DNA from: an uncultured Prevotellaceae bacterium
GTDB taxonomy: Bacteria > Bacteroidota > Bacteroidia > Bacteroidales > Bacteroidaceae
Length of the DNA: 39,573 nt
Assembly (NCBI GenBank): GCA_902801155.1
Contig: CADCHG010000044.1
Location: 1 to 39,573 of the forward strand
Reading direction: 5' to 3'
Shown here: piece by piece, positions 16,361-24,708 of the stretch
Numbering within the stretch: position 1 is the stretch's first letter
Layout of the letters: each line of letters begins with the position of its first letter
The notes under the pieces: generated by a model
What the model saw: the letters and a program-made list of their open reading frames with translations, nothing else
The model's database searches: none
What the model was told of the DNA's origin: nothing
Translations under genes and position numbers: made by a program

Positions 16361-17560
16361 TTACTTTACAGTTCTTGCCTTACCGTCCTTGAACAGGAGA
16401 TACTCAAGTGTGTGGAAACCACGGAGTGACTGTGCTGCCTCGATAGCCTCATTACCCTCGGCGTACTCACCAGTCCACTGGAAAGAAGACCACTTCTGCT
16501 CCTTCATTACCTGTACGATACCAGCCTGATCCAAAGGCCATGAATCCATGTTAGGGTCAAGACCAAGTTCAGAAACAGGGCCGAAGAGGAATGCCTCTGA
16601 TGTCTCCCATGGCTGACGTGATGCAAGCCAAGCCTCACATGCAGCCTCGAATGTTGCGTTTGAAGGATTCTTCTGCAATGCCTGAACAGCTGTGAGGAGA
16701 GCCTTGTTCTTTGCTGCAAGATCCTTGTATGTTGGAAGTGCTACCTTGTCAACAAACTGATCTACAATAGCTTGACAGTCTTTCTCTGAAAGGTTGTCAT
16801 CTACGAGACCGTTAAGTGCTTTAAGGCTTTTTACAAGTTCTTCGCAAGCATCCATAGCTGCAGCAGCCTCGTTTGAACCGATGTTGTTACGGAAAGGCTG
16901 TGGGATAGCGTCGATAGCTGACCATGCCTTGCCTACGTTCTGCCATACTGCGATTGAAGCTGCACGGAGATTATCGTTTGACATACACTTTACGATAACA
17001 GAGTTCTGTGTCAGATTACCCTGTTTCATTGCTGTCTGATAGTCGTACTTTGCAGGAGAACCTGTAATTGGCTGTCCGAGCAGAGAGTTTGCAATAGAGA
17101 GAATGTTGTTCTTATAGTCGTCACGAGAGTGCCATGAATACCATGACTCCACAGCATAGAGTGCTTGTGTTTTCTCGTTTGAGTTCCAGTAATCTACTGG
17201 CTCGCCAATCTTTGCCGTACCAACCTCATTGGCAATATCAACACATCCTTCGATAATCTGCTTTACGCAATCTAAAGCTGATTTATAACCAGAAGCAGCG
17301 TCGTGGTTCTTGAAGCTCTTTGCGAAACTGTTGTTCCACTCATCATAGAGAGCCTGAGAGTCATCATTGAGGAGCTTTGCCACGTTTACTGCATAGTTGC
17401 CCCATGCCGCAGCGTTTTCTGAGTTGTAATCAAGATCCTGGGCATAAGCATTTGGATCAACTGGATCATTCTTGTCATCATCATCATCGCTACATGATGT
17501 AAGACTCACTGTTGCAAGTGCTGCAACTGCAAAAATTGAAGCTTTGAAAATCTTGTTCAT
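16361..17560 (-). CDS. Imelysin family lipoprotein (peptidase M75 superfamily)
   Basis: 399 residues with the lipobox SLTSC followed by an acidic tether (SDDDDDKND). The protein is helix-rich. The imelysin GxHxxE motif is GFHTLE at 381-386, near the C-terminus. Another conserved-looking segment is ALYAVESWYSWHS. Imelysin-like proteins are periplasmic or surface iron-linked proteins; most show no proven peptidase activity, and the GxHxxE site is thought to bind metal. It follows the porin gene after 48 bases and precedes the di-haem oxidoreductase, the neighbour pairing known from iron-responsive loci. Confidence 0.88.
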   Translation of the reverse strand: MNKIFKASIFAVAALATVSLTSCSDDDDDKNDPVDPNAYAQDLDYNSENAAAWGNYAVNVAKLLNDDSQALYDEWNNSFAKSFKNHDAASGYKSALDCVKQIIEGCVDIANEVGTAKIGEPVDYWNSNEKTQALYAVESWYSWHSRDDYKNNILSIANSLLGQPITGSPAKYDYQTAMKQGNLTQNSVIVKCMSNDNLRAASIAVWQNVGKAWSAIDAIPQPFRNNIGSNEAAAAMDACEELVKSLKALNGLVDDNLSEKDCQAIVDQFVDKVALPTYKDLAAKNKALLTAVQALQKNPSNATFEAACEAWLASRQPWETSEAFLFGPVSELGLDPNMDSWPLDQAGIVQVMKEQKWSSFQWTGEYAEGNEAIEAAQSLRGFHTLEYLLFKDGKARTVK

Positions 17561-17608
17561 TGTTTTTTGTTTTTACTTTATATTATTCTTATTCTTTCAA
17601 CTTTACAT

Positions 17609-18922
17609 TTACTTCTCCGCGAACCAACCCGTCCACGCAATGCCTATTGCGAACTCATTCTCGGAGTTGTACTTTCCACCACCTATTTTTCGTGTGGTGT
17701 AGTCTGCCTTAACAACAATGTCGGATGTTGCACGCCAGTTTACGCCCATCACCCACATACTTGTCTTCAGACGTTCCTCAGCAGTATAGTAACCTCTCAC
17801 ATCCTGTTGAGGGTTGTAGTATTCATATCTCATGAATGGGATGATATCTGGACAATTCTCGCTCTGTGTAAATCCGGCAATTTTCAGACCTACCTCACCG
17901 CCATAGCTTACGGCATTGTGTGCCACAGGGGTAAGTCTTGTATATCCGGATTTGTTAGATAACTTTCCATTCTTTGCAGAGAGAACCTGAGAGTTTGTCA
18001 GACTTCCATATATCATGTTAGCCCTTGCCTCCACATATCTGTTCTTATACTGGCCATCGAGGTTATATATGCGTACTGGCATCTTTCCAAGTCCGTCGTA
18101 AGTCTGTGTCTTGTCGGCATTGCCTCCTACATTAGCGCAGTAGTATATGCTACCGCCAATGCGAAGTCCTGGCACACCTCTATAATCCACGCGAAGCACA
18201 TAGGCTGGATTCGTGAAGTTATCCTCCTCAAACTTACCCTGCTTGGCACCAAGCGCCCATGAATTGCGGTCGAAACCATTTGCGTTGAGGCCTGATACAA
18301 TCTGAGCCTCATAGTCGAACCTTCCGTAGCCCTTGCCAATGCTTCCGAATATCGCCATACCCGTCTCATGCCATGTTGAAGGGAGAATGGATGTCTCGCC
18401 TTCTGGACGCACAGTACCGAAGAACTGTGTAGGCTCATGATGTGAGTTGGTAAGACCGACAGGCACTATCATGTGTCCAACCCTCACGTTAAGTGCACGG
18501 TTGATAATACGTGTGATATGCAACTGCTCCAGAGCTACCTCACCGCCTTTCTCTATCTCTGTCTCATACTCACCGTTCTCCGTGTTCTCAAGTTCGTATG
18601 CTGTACCTACACCGCCAGCCTCAAACTCCACCTCCAAGCCAAGAATCCACTTGGAGTTGAATTTATAGTCACCTGCTATAACTGCACGTGGAATGGCAAT
18701 AGTATTACGATTCTCTTTCACGTTACCGTTCGAATGACCGAAGAAACGATTTGAGCCATAATCCTTAAATGCAGCCACAAGCTCGCCATAGCCGCCTATT
18801 CTCCACTTCTCAAATGTATTATAAGGATACACATCCTGAACAACTTCGCTATCCTTGCTCTCCTGAGCATTTGCAGTGGCTATGCATCCCATCACAGCCA
18901 TTGCTGTAATAATTCTTTTCAT
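17609..18922 (-). CDS. Outer-membrane porin, first gene of the imelysin/cytochrome operon
   Basis: 437 residues with signal peptide MKRIITAMAVMGCIATANAQ. Barrel features include WRIGGYGELVAAFKDYG, WILGLEVEFEAGG, LNVRVGHMIVPVGLTNSHHEPTQFFG and a terminal EFAIGIAWTGWFAE, close to OprO/P-like porins of Bacteroidetes. Its start codon is only 8 bases after the TAATTTTG promoter element, so the mRNA should have almost no leader. It is divergent from the hemerythrin-LuxR regulator and heads the operon that runs to ccsBA. Confidence 0.82.
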   Translation of the reverse strand: MKRIITAMAVMGCIATANAQESKDSEVVQDVYPYNTFEKWRIGGYGELVAAFKDYGSNRFFGHSNGNVKENRNTIAIPRAVIAGDYKFNSKWILGLEVEFEAGGVGTAYELENTENGEYETEIEKGGEVALEQLHITRIINRALNVRVGHMIVPVGLTNSHHEPTQFFGTVRPEGETSILPSTWHETGMAIFGSIGKGYGRFDYEAQIVSGLNANGFDRNSWALGAKQGKFEEDNFTNPAYVLRVDYRGVPGLRIGGSIYYCANVGGNADKTQTYDGLGKMPVRIYNLDGQYKNRYVEARANMIYGSLTNSQVLSAKNGKLSNKSGYTRLTPVAHNAVSYGGEVGLKIAGFTQSENCPDIIPFMRYEYYNPQQDVRGYYTAEERLKTSMWVMGVNWRATSDIVVKADYTTRKIGGGKYNSENEFAIGIAWTGWFAEK

Positions 18923-18930
18923 ATCGGCTG

Positions 18931-18961
18931 CAAAATTACTATCTTTCCCCCACCTTCACAA
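18931..18961 (-). promoter_or_regulatory. Promoter of the porin-imelysin-DHOR-ccsBA operon
   Basis: On the minus strand TTG (18961-18959), 20 bases, then TAATTTTG (18938-18931). The predicted start of transcription lies 3-6 bases before the ATG at 18922. An AATACCCAAAAAT word (18960-18972) touches the -33 element and could be an operator. Confidence 0.7.
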
Positions 18962-19084
18962 TACCCAAAAATTATGCTTTTTCGTTGCCACTTTCACATC
19001 ACCAATACCCAAAATTAGGTATTCGCTAATCATTTTTAGGTATTCAAAGTTGTTAAAAATGCAAAATCCGAGGATTAATACCTA
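18960..19084. promoter_or_regulatory. Cluster of AATACC/GGTATT operator-like words
   Basis: AATACCCAAAAAT at 18960, the palindrome AATACCCAAAATTAGGTATT at 19004-19023, TTTTTAGGTATT at 19033-19044 and AATACCTA at 19077 lie between the two divergent promoters. Their repetition and position fit binding sites for a dimeric regulator, plausibly the adjacent LuxR-type protein. The assignment is inference. Confidence 0.5.
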
Positions 19085-19094
19085 CTTTTTATTA

Positions 19095-19125
19095 TTGCGT
19101 ATTTCGCAAAAAGTTCTTAATTTTG
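19095..19125 (+). promoter_or_regulatory. Promoter of the hemerythrin-LuxR regulator gene
   Basis: TTG at 19095-19097, 20 bases, then TAATTTTG at 19118-19125. It lies directly downstream of the AATACC word cluster and predicts a leader of about 110 bases. Confidence 0.7.
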
Positions 19126-19242
19126 CACACTGAAAAGAATTACGAGTTACTAATTACTTGTTTGCTATATGCGATCACATACGCCCTATTAACGAATAAA
19201 GCCAACTAGGTAATTCGTAATTAGTCATTAGTCATTCTGAAA

Positions 19243-20199
19243 ATGAAAAAGATGAAACTTTACGAACCAGAGGATAGCATGATAACCCTGATTCGAGACA
19301 ACTACAGCGTACTCCAGAGCCTCGGTGCATTTGGCATTAGTCTTGGCTTTGGCGACAAATCCGTGCGTGAGGTATGTGAGATGCAGAATGTAGATACCTA
19401 TACATTCCTCGCAGTGGTAAACCTTGCGCTCAACGGCTACCACGCGCAGGATGACGAGTCGAAACTATCCGTGCCTACCCTGATGAAATATCTCCGCGCA
19501 TCCCACGAGTACTACCTCGGGTTCCAGTTGCCTTATATCCGTACTGAACTCGTTGCTGCACTCGACGAGAGCGATAACCTTGCCCCTCTCATCCTGCGCC
19601 TCTACGACGACTATGCCAAGTCCATACACCAGCACATGAAGTATGAGGAAAAGGCTCTCTTCCCCTATGTTGAGGCTCTGCTTCGTGGTGAGACCGTCGA
19701 GGGCTACAATGCCGACACGTTCTCAAAGCATCATGGCGATATCTCCGAGAAACTCAAGGAACTGAAGAACATCATCATCAAGTATCTGCCTGCTGATGCG
19801 CTGCACAACAACCAGCTTACTGCGTGTCTTTATGACATATATAATAATGAGGAATGGCTACAGCTTCATTCATTGGTAGAGGACGAGATCTTCGTGCCTG
19901 CCATCCGGCACCTTGAGATGCGAGCCAAGAACGATGATGTCACAATGAAGATATCAAGGATGATAGGTCATAACCCAGATGCATCCGAGGCATTGTCGGA
20001 CAGGGAGAAGGATGTAATAGTGGCAATGGTGCAGGGCATGAGCAATAAGGAGATAGCCGACCACCTCTTCATCTCTATCAACACCGTTATAACCCACAGA
20101 CGCAACATAGCGCGAAAGCTGCAGATCCATTCTCCTGCAGGTCTCACCATCTATGCAATCGTCAATAACCTCATCGACATATCCAACGTAAAACTTTAG
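19243..20199 (+). CDS. Hemerythrin-domain regulator with C-terminal LuxR-type HTH
   Basis: 318 residues. Residues 20-70 resemble the short N-terminal helical domain of the RIC/ScdA/YtfE di-iron proteins, but the usual CCxG pair is replaced (ISLGFGDKS). Residues 85-225 form a hemerythrin-like four-helix domain with a full ligand set: His88, His129 or His131, Glu135, His163 or His164, His209 and Glu213, spaced almost as in YtfE. Residues 250-310 are a LuxR/GerE helix-turn-helix (LSDREKDVIVAMVQGMSNKE, IADHLFISINTVITHRRNIA). It is inferred to be a cytoplasmic transcription factor that senses oxygen, NO or iron through a di-iron site. It is divergent from the porin/imelysin/cytochrome operon, its likely target. 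Start alternatives are ATG 19243 and 19252. Confidence 0.85.
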   Translation: MKKMKLYEPEDSMITLIRDNYSVLQSLGAFGISLGFGDKSVREVCEMQNVDTYTFLAVVNLALNGYHAQDDESKLSVPTLMKYLRASHEYYLGFQLPYIRTELVAALDESDNLAPLILRLYDDYAKSIHQHMKYEEKALFPYVEALLRGETVEGYNADTFSKHHGDISEKLKELKNIIIKYLPADALHNNQLTACLYDIYNNEEWLQLHSLVEDEIFVPAIRHLEMRAKNDDVTMKISRMIGHNPDASEALSDREKDVIVAMVQGMSNKEIADHLFISINTVITHRRNIARKLQIHSPAGLTIYAIVNNLIDISNVKL

Positions 20200-20327
20200 T
20201 CTTACAATAGGTGCTAAAGTCTTTTAGTAGCGAACAAATTAATAGATTGAAATATTAAACGCAGAGACGCGGAGTCGCAGAGTTTTCTTTGTGCCTTCGC
20301 GTTTTTTGCGTTTATTTTTACCAACAC

Positions 20328-20477
20328 CTAACACCCATCACCCAACACCCATAAAGGGTTTATCACATACCCACCTCCAATTGAGCATACTCAGTTGTGG
20401 GTAGTTGCTTGTTCGTAAGCTATACATGCACTAATTTCCTTATTGTTACCTGTTACTTGTTACTGCAGGGTTAGACA
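20328..20477. repeat. Left 150-bp direct repeat flanking the LRR gene
   Basis: It begins CTAACACCCATCACCCAACA and ends CTGCAGGGTTAGACA. A largely identical copy in the same orientation lies at 22632-22783. It contains the word CCTTATTGTTACCTGTTACT found five times in this part of the window. The rest of the 20200-20798 spacer holds a GCAGAGACGCGGAGTCGCAG stretch (about 20262-20281) and no visible gene. Confidence 0.85.
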
Positions 20478-20704
20478 TTCCGCTTCTTATATTTCCTTTC
20501 AACGAAAATCAAGAAGATGATAGCCATGATGAGATAATTTAAACGAAATAGAAAAAGCTTTCAAAATCAGGAGAGAGGATTATGGCAGACGATGAGTCGC
20601 TCAAAATCCCTTGAAACATGGGAGAAAGATAAACGTTTAGGATAATTTCAGAAGTTAGATCTAAAATAATCGCATAAAAATGATTATGTGTCAGAAATTA
20701 TTTG

Positions 20705-20712
20705 TAACTTTG
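20705..20712 (+). promoter_or_regulatory. -7 promoter element of the LRR gene
   Basis: TAACTTTG matches TAnnTTTG about 85 bases before the start codon. No clear TTTG is seen at the expected -33 spacing. Confidence 0.5.
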
Positions 20713-20798
20713 CTCCGTCTTAAAAAGTGAGGAGGCTCACATAACCGCCTATAACTTGAAACTTACGACGAAAAGTAACATAAACAATTTTTTATAAT

Positions 20799-22520
20799 AT
20801 GAGGACAAATAAATTGATTTTACTGTTCAGCATACTCTTTAGTATGTTGGTAACAAACGCATTGGCATACGACTTTGAAGCAAAGAATGCTAAGGGCGTG
20901 ACTATTTATTATTCCTACATCAACAATAAAACAGAGTTGGAGGTTACGCAAAGAAATAAATATAACAATGACAGTTATAGAGACTCTGTTGTTATACCGC
21001 AAGAAGTCACCTACGATAGTAAGACCCTAAAGGTGACGAGTATTGGAAAGGAGGCTTTCATTTACTGCGAGGATTTGGAATACGTCTCTATTCCAAATAG
21101 TGTGAAGAGTATTGGAGAATGTGCTTTCATGTATTGCAGTCGCCTTGATTCTATCACTATACCAAATAGTGTGAAGAGCATAGGAGATGAATCTTTTTAT
21201 GAGTGTAAAAAACTGAAATATCTCAAGATAGGTAACTGCGTAACGAGCATTGGCCATTCTGCGTTCCTTAATTGTTTTAGTCTGACTTCTGTCACCATTC
21301 CCAATAGCGTGATGTCTATCGGAGAGCATGCTTTTAATTGGTGTAGCAGCATGAAATCTCTTACGATTGGAAACGGTGTAAAGAGTATAAGCAATAGTTG
21401 TTTCATAGATTGTCATAGTCTGACCTCCGTCATAATTCCCAACAGCGTTACGAGCATCGAGGAGAAGGCTTTCAGTGGCTGCCAAAGTTTGAAATCCATC
21501 ACAATTCCCAATAGCGTGACGAGTATAGGAAAGCAGGCTTTCGAAGGTAGCGGCCTGACCTCTTTAATTATCCCTAACAGCGTGACAAGCATTGGAGAAT
21601 GTGTTTTCAGTAATTGTAGCGATCTGACCTCTGTAATTATCCCTAATAGCGTGATGAGTATTGGAAATCGTGCTTTCGAGGAGTGTAGTAGCCTGAAAAC
21701 CGTTACAATTCCAAACAGTGTGAAGAGTATTGGGGAGGCAGCATTCTATGATTGTACAAGTCTGACCTCTATCACCATACCTAATAGTGTGGAGAGCATA
21801 GGAGTGAGAGCTTTCTCAAATTGTAGTAGCCTGACCTTCGTTAAAATCGGTAGTGGTCTGAAAAACATTGAGGACGAAGTTTTCTCTGTATGCAGTAGCC
21901 TGAAATCCATTACTATTCCAAACAGTGTGAAGAAAATTGGGATTAGTACATTCGAAGATTGTGAAGGTCTTACCTCTGTTACGATTGGCAACTGCGTGGA
22001 GAGCATTGGAATAGAAGCTTTCAAGGGGTGTAGTAAGCTGAAAAAAATTATTTCAAAGGTTACGACTCCATCTGTTATAGATATATATTATCCAACATTC
22101 ACAGACGAAACATATTCTATGGCTACATTATATGTGCCAAAGGGAACTGTTGACACGTACAAGACTACAAGGATTTGGATTTATTTCAAGAATATAAAGG
22201 AAGAAGATGCATCGACACACATTGACGATGTAACAGACTTGATTAACGCAATAGGTAGTATTGAGAATACGGATGCTTGCAAGGCAAAGATTGATGCAGC
22301 ACGCTCTGCATACGATGCTCTGACAAAGGATGAGCAGGCTCTTGTAAAGAATTACAGTGTGCTCGTTGAGGCTGAAAACGCATACAAACAGTATGAAACG
22401 ACTGCTATTGCTGATGTTGAGGCAAAAGCAGAAAATAAGGTCGTAAAATACATTATAAACGGCAAGATCGTGATTGTTAGGAATGGCAAGAAATACAATC
22501 TGAATGGTCAGGTAGAATAG
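20799..22520 (+). CDS. BspA-like leucine-rich repeat surface protein
   Basis: 573 residues. The signal peptide ends near NALAYD. About 15 repeats of 23 residues (type LTSVTIPNSVTSIGEKAFSGCSS, LRR_5/TpLRR class) run from about residue 75 to 415. Then comes a short helical domain (VTDLINAIGSIENTDACKAK... LTKDEQALVKNY) and a C-terminal strand pair KYIINGKIVIVRNGKKYNLNGQ, a tail common on secreted Prevotella proteins. BspA relatives mediate adhesion and coaggregation at the cell surface. The near-identical DNA repeats inside the gene could allow repeat-number change. The gene is bracketed by 150-bp direct repeats. Confidence 0.9.
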   Translation: MRTNKLILLFSILFSMLVTNALAYDFEAKNAKGVTIYYSYINNKTELEVTQRNKYNNDSYRDSVVIPQEVTYDSKTLKVTSIGKEAFIYCEDLEYVSIPNSVKSIGECAFMYCSRLDSITIPNSVKSIGDESFYECKKLKYLKIGNCVTSIGHSAFLNCFSLTSVTIPNSVMSIGEHAFNWCSSMKSLTIGNGVKSISNSCFIDCHSLTSVIIPNSVTSIEEKAFSGCQSLKSITIPNSVTSIGKQAFEGSGLTSLIIPNSVTSIGECVFSNCSDLTSVIIPNSVMSIGNRAFEECSSLKTVTIPNSVKSIGEAAFYDCTSLTSITIPNSVESIGVRAFSNCSSLTFVKIGSGLKNIEDEVFSVCSSLKSITIPNSVKKIGISTFEDCEGLTSVTIGNCVESIGIEAFKGCSKLKKIISKVTTPSVIDIYYPTFTDETYSMATLYVPKGTVDTYKTTRIWIYFKNIKEEDASTHIDDVTDLINAIGSIENTDACKAKIDAARSAYDALTKDEQALVKNYSVLVEAENAYKQYETTAIADVEAKAENKVVKYIINGKIVIVRNGKKYNLNGQVE

Positions 22521-22527
22521 ATAACAT

Positions 22528-22564
22528 ACTCCTCGTTTGCTTTGGCAGACGGGGAGTTTTTTTC
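22528..22564 (+). terminator. Rho-independent terminator of the LRR gene
   Basis: ACTCCTCGTTTGC (22528-22540) pairs with GCAGACGGGGAGT (22545-22557) over 13 bp including two G-T pairs, followed by TTTTTTT. Confidence 0.85.
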
Positions 22565-22631
22565 TCTACCATAAGGGTAGGGCGTGTATATATTTAATTA
22601 AACTTTAACTTTCTTAGTTTATATTCAAACG

Positions 22632-22783
22632 CTAACACCCATCACCCAACACCCATAAAGGGTTTATCACATGCCTATCCCACAATTGAGCATATTCAGT
22701 TAGGGGGTAGTTGTTTGTTCGTAAGCTGTACATGCACTAATTTCCTTATTGTTACCTGTTACTTGTTACTGCAGGGTTAGACA
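22632..22783. repeat. Right 150-bp direct repeat flanking the LRR gene
   Basis: Same-orientation copy of 20328-20477, differing mainly in the middle (CATGCCTATCCC for CATACCCACCTCC, and nearby). It leads directly into the inverted-repeat block that starts at 22780. Confidence 0.85.
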
Positions 22784-23515
22784 ACCTTTCAAGCATGATG
22801 TCAACGAATGCAGTATAATGACGACTACAAACTGTAAACCAAAATCAGGACATCCCGGAAAATGTGTCGGTAACAGGTAACGGGTAACAATAAGAAAACG
22901 AGTGTAGCTGCTGCCTATATTTTATTATTTCTATATATAATAAGGTATATAAACTCCTTAGAAAGATTTAGTAAAATTTTTGGCCATACACTAAAATCCT
23001 TATTGTTACCTGTTACTTGTTACTGGTCGTGGCTTTGCTTGCTTGCTGTGGTGGTCTAAGATGAAGAGAATGAGGCTGTTAGCACGAATTGGAGAGTGGG
23101 GTGTAGGCGGCTGACAGTCTCAATAACATAACAACAAGCATTAATTTGGGGCAGATTCACCTTGTTTTTTTCCTGATTTTGTTTACAGTTTTTAGTTATT
23201 ATTATACTGCATTCGTTGACATCATATTTGAAAGGTTGTCGTTTTCCTTGAAAGGTTTACAAAATCCTGATTTCGTTGACATCATACTGAATTCGTTTAC
23301 TCCGCATAGAAAACGATGTAAAGACGCGAAAAATGCTCTGGAACCCCTCCAATGCAGTTCCGTCGTAGGTCCGTTGTAAATCCGTTGTAAGTCCGTTGAT
23401 GCTCCATCGATGGGAGCGAACCTAAAGCGAAGGCATAGCGAAGCCAGAGCGAAGGCACGACAGCGGTTCTCCCCCATGCGGTAACAAGTAACAGGTAACA
23501 ATAAGAAAATTAGTG
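22780..23515. repeat. Nested inverted repeats after the LRR gene
   Basis: Arms of about 70 bases, 22780-22850 and 23171-23240, are inverted copies sharing GATGTCAACGAATGCAGTAT. The word CCTTATTGTTACCTGTTACT and its flanks recur forward at 20429-20465, 22735-22771 and 22989-23025, and inverted at 22870-22904 and 23481-23515. A partial second copy of CCTGATTTCGTTGACATCAT lies at about 23267-23286, and TCCGTTGTAA-type units at about 23365-23400. No convincing gene is present in 22521-23953. Confidence 0.75.
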
Positions 23516-23743
23516 TCAGCGTATCTCATTCCAAACATAGCGTCCCCGTCTGGATATGCCCTGCTGGGCGTCGGGCTTTGGCTTTGTTCTTCGCATAGCT
23601 CATCAAGCTAAAGCAATTCGTCGAACACACGTTGTTTATTCAATGCAAAGGCGAGAAGGCGCAATCCCGTTTGTCCATTGGCATACGATTTTCACGGTTT
23701 TATTGAAAAAATGCCATGCACACATAGAAAAACATAAAAAAAA

Positions 23744-23775
23744 TATGGCGGTATGAGAAATAATTACTATCTTTG
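23744..23775 (+). promoter_or_regulatory. Promoter of the VTC/DUF4956 operon
   Basis: TATG (23744-23747, near TTTG), 20 bases, then TATCTTTG (23768-23775). The predicted leader of about 170 bases contains two hairpins: GTGCG/CAGCC with GGCTG/CGCAC (23795-23821) followed by TTTT, and CATGCG with CGCATG (23831-23850). The first could act as an attenuator. Confidence 0.55.
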
Positions 23776-23953
23776 CATTCGCTAAATCAAGGACGTGCGC
23801 CAGCCTTGGGCTGACACGCACTTTTGGCTTCATGCGAGGTGCTACGCATGTTGTCATTCGCTCAAATAGGTGATTGGTGTTAGCCTCTAACCCCTAACCT
23901 CTAAGAGCTCTCTCTAACCTAAAATATTGGATTTTAATTATTCGACTAACGTA

Positions 23954-24703
23954 ATGACAGAAGTGATAAAACTGTTTGAACCGATCTCCTTGGAACAGAT
24001 GTCGGGGGTGAAGCTGATGAACCGTACAGATACGAAGTTCGTCACTACTACCGAGCGCCTGCAACAGCTCTTGCAGATGGCGCAGAACGACTACTATGTG
24101 CAGGAGATTGACGGTGAGCGTAATTTGGAATACGACACCACGTATTTCGACACCAAGCAGTTTGATATGTACAACAATCATCAGTGGAATCACGTAAACC
24201 GTCAGAAAATCCGTTTCCGTACCTACTGCATCAGCGGACTTCAGTTCATGGAGGTAAAGACAAAGAACAACCACGGACGCACGAAGAAGAAACGCATCGA
24301 GGTCAAGGATATGGATGTGTCCGAACAGCAGAAACGCGAATTCCTTGGCAAGAACCTGCGATATAGTGTTGATTCCCTGCAACCCACGCTGAACAATCAT
24401 TTCAGGCGTATCACGCTGGTAAACAAAGCAAAGACCGAGCGCCTTACGATTGACAGTAGCCTATGCTTCCACAACCTTGTGAGCGGCATCGACAGGGACA
24501 TGGGCAATCTGGTGATTATCGAACTGAAACGTGACGGATTGCAGCCCTCACCTATTCTTGAGATGCTGCAACGCCTGCACATCCATCCGCATGGCTTCTC
24601 AAAATACTGCATGGGCTCGGCACTCACCAATCCAAAGTTGCAAGTACATCGTTTCAAGCCGAAACTGATAGAGATAAGGAAGATAATAAATAATAAAAAA
24701 TAA
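23954..24703 (+). CDS. VTC-domain polyphosphate polymerase
   Basis: 249 residues from ATG 23954; an in-frame TTG at 23927 is possible but less likely. The VTC catalytic tunnel domain fills the protein: MNRTDTKFVT, LEYDTTYFDTKQFDMY, KIRFRTYCISGLQFMEVKTK with basic residues in NNHGRTKKKR, SLCFHNL, LVIIELKRDG and the closing FSKYCMGS. VTC domains make polyphosphate from nucleoside triphosphates; in bacteria they are usually stand-alone and sit next to DUF4956 membrane proteins, as here (5-base gap). It has no signal peptide, so it is cytoplasmic or membrane-associated. Actual polymerase activity is inferred from the family. Confidence 0.88.
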   Translation: MTEVIKLFEPISLEQMSGVKLMNRTDTKFVTTTERLQQLLQMAQNDYYVQEIDGERNLEYDTTYFDTKQFDMYNNHQWNHVNRQKIRFRTYCISGLQFMEVKTKNNHGRTKKKRIEVKDMDVSEQQKREFLGKNLRYSVDSLQPTLNNHFRRITLVNKAKTERLTIDSSLCFHNLVSGIDRDMGNLVIIELKRDGLQPSPILEMLQRLHIHPHGFSKYCMGSALTNPKLQVHRFKPKLIEIRKIINNKK

Positions 24704-24708
24704 TCATA

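Noticed and set aside
21027-22024. Minus-strand open frames within the LRR gene
   Set aside because: They arise from the periodic LRR codons read backwards.
20328-23515. CRISPR array
   Set aside because: Repeated words occur in both orientations with irregular spacing and are not separated by uniform unique spacers.
22521-23953. Insertion sequence
   Set aside because: Inverted arms are present but no transposase frame is found; the small open frames at 23146 and 23556 lack any recognisable features.
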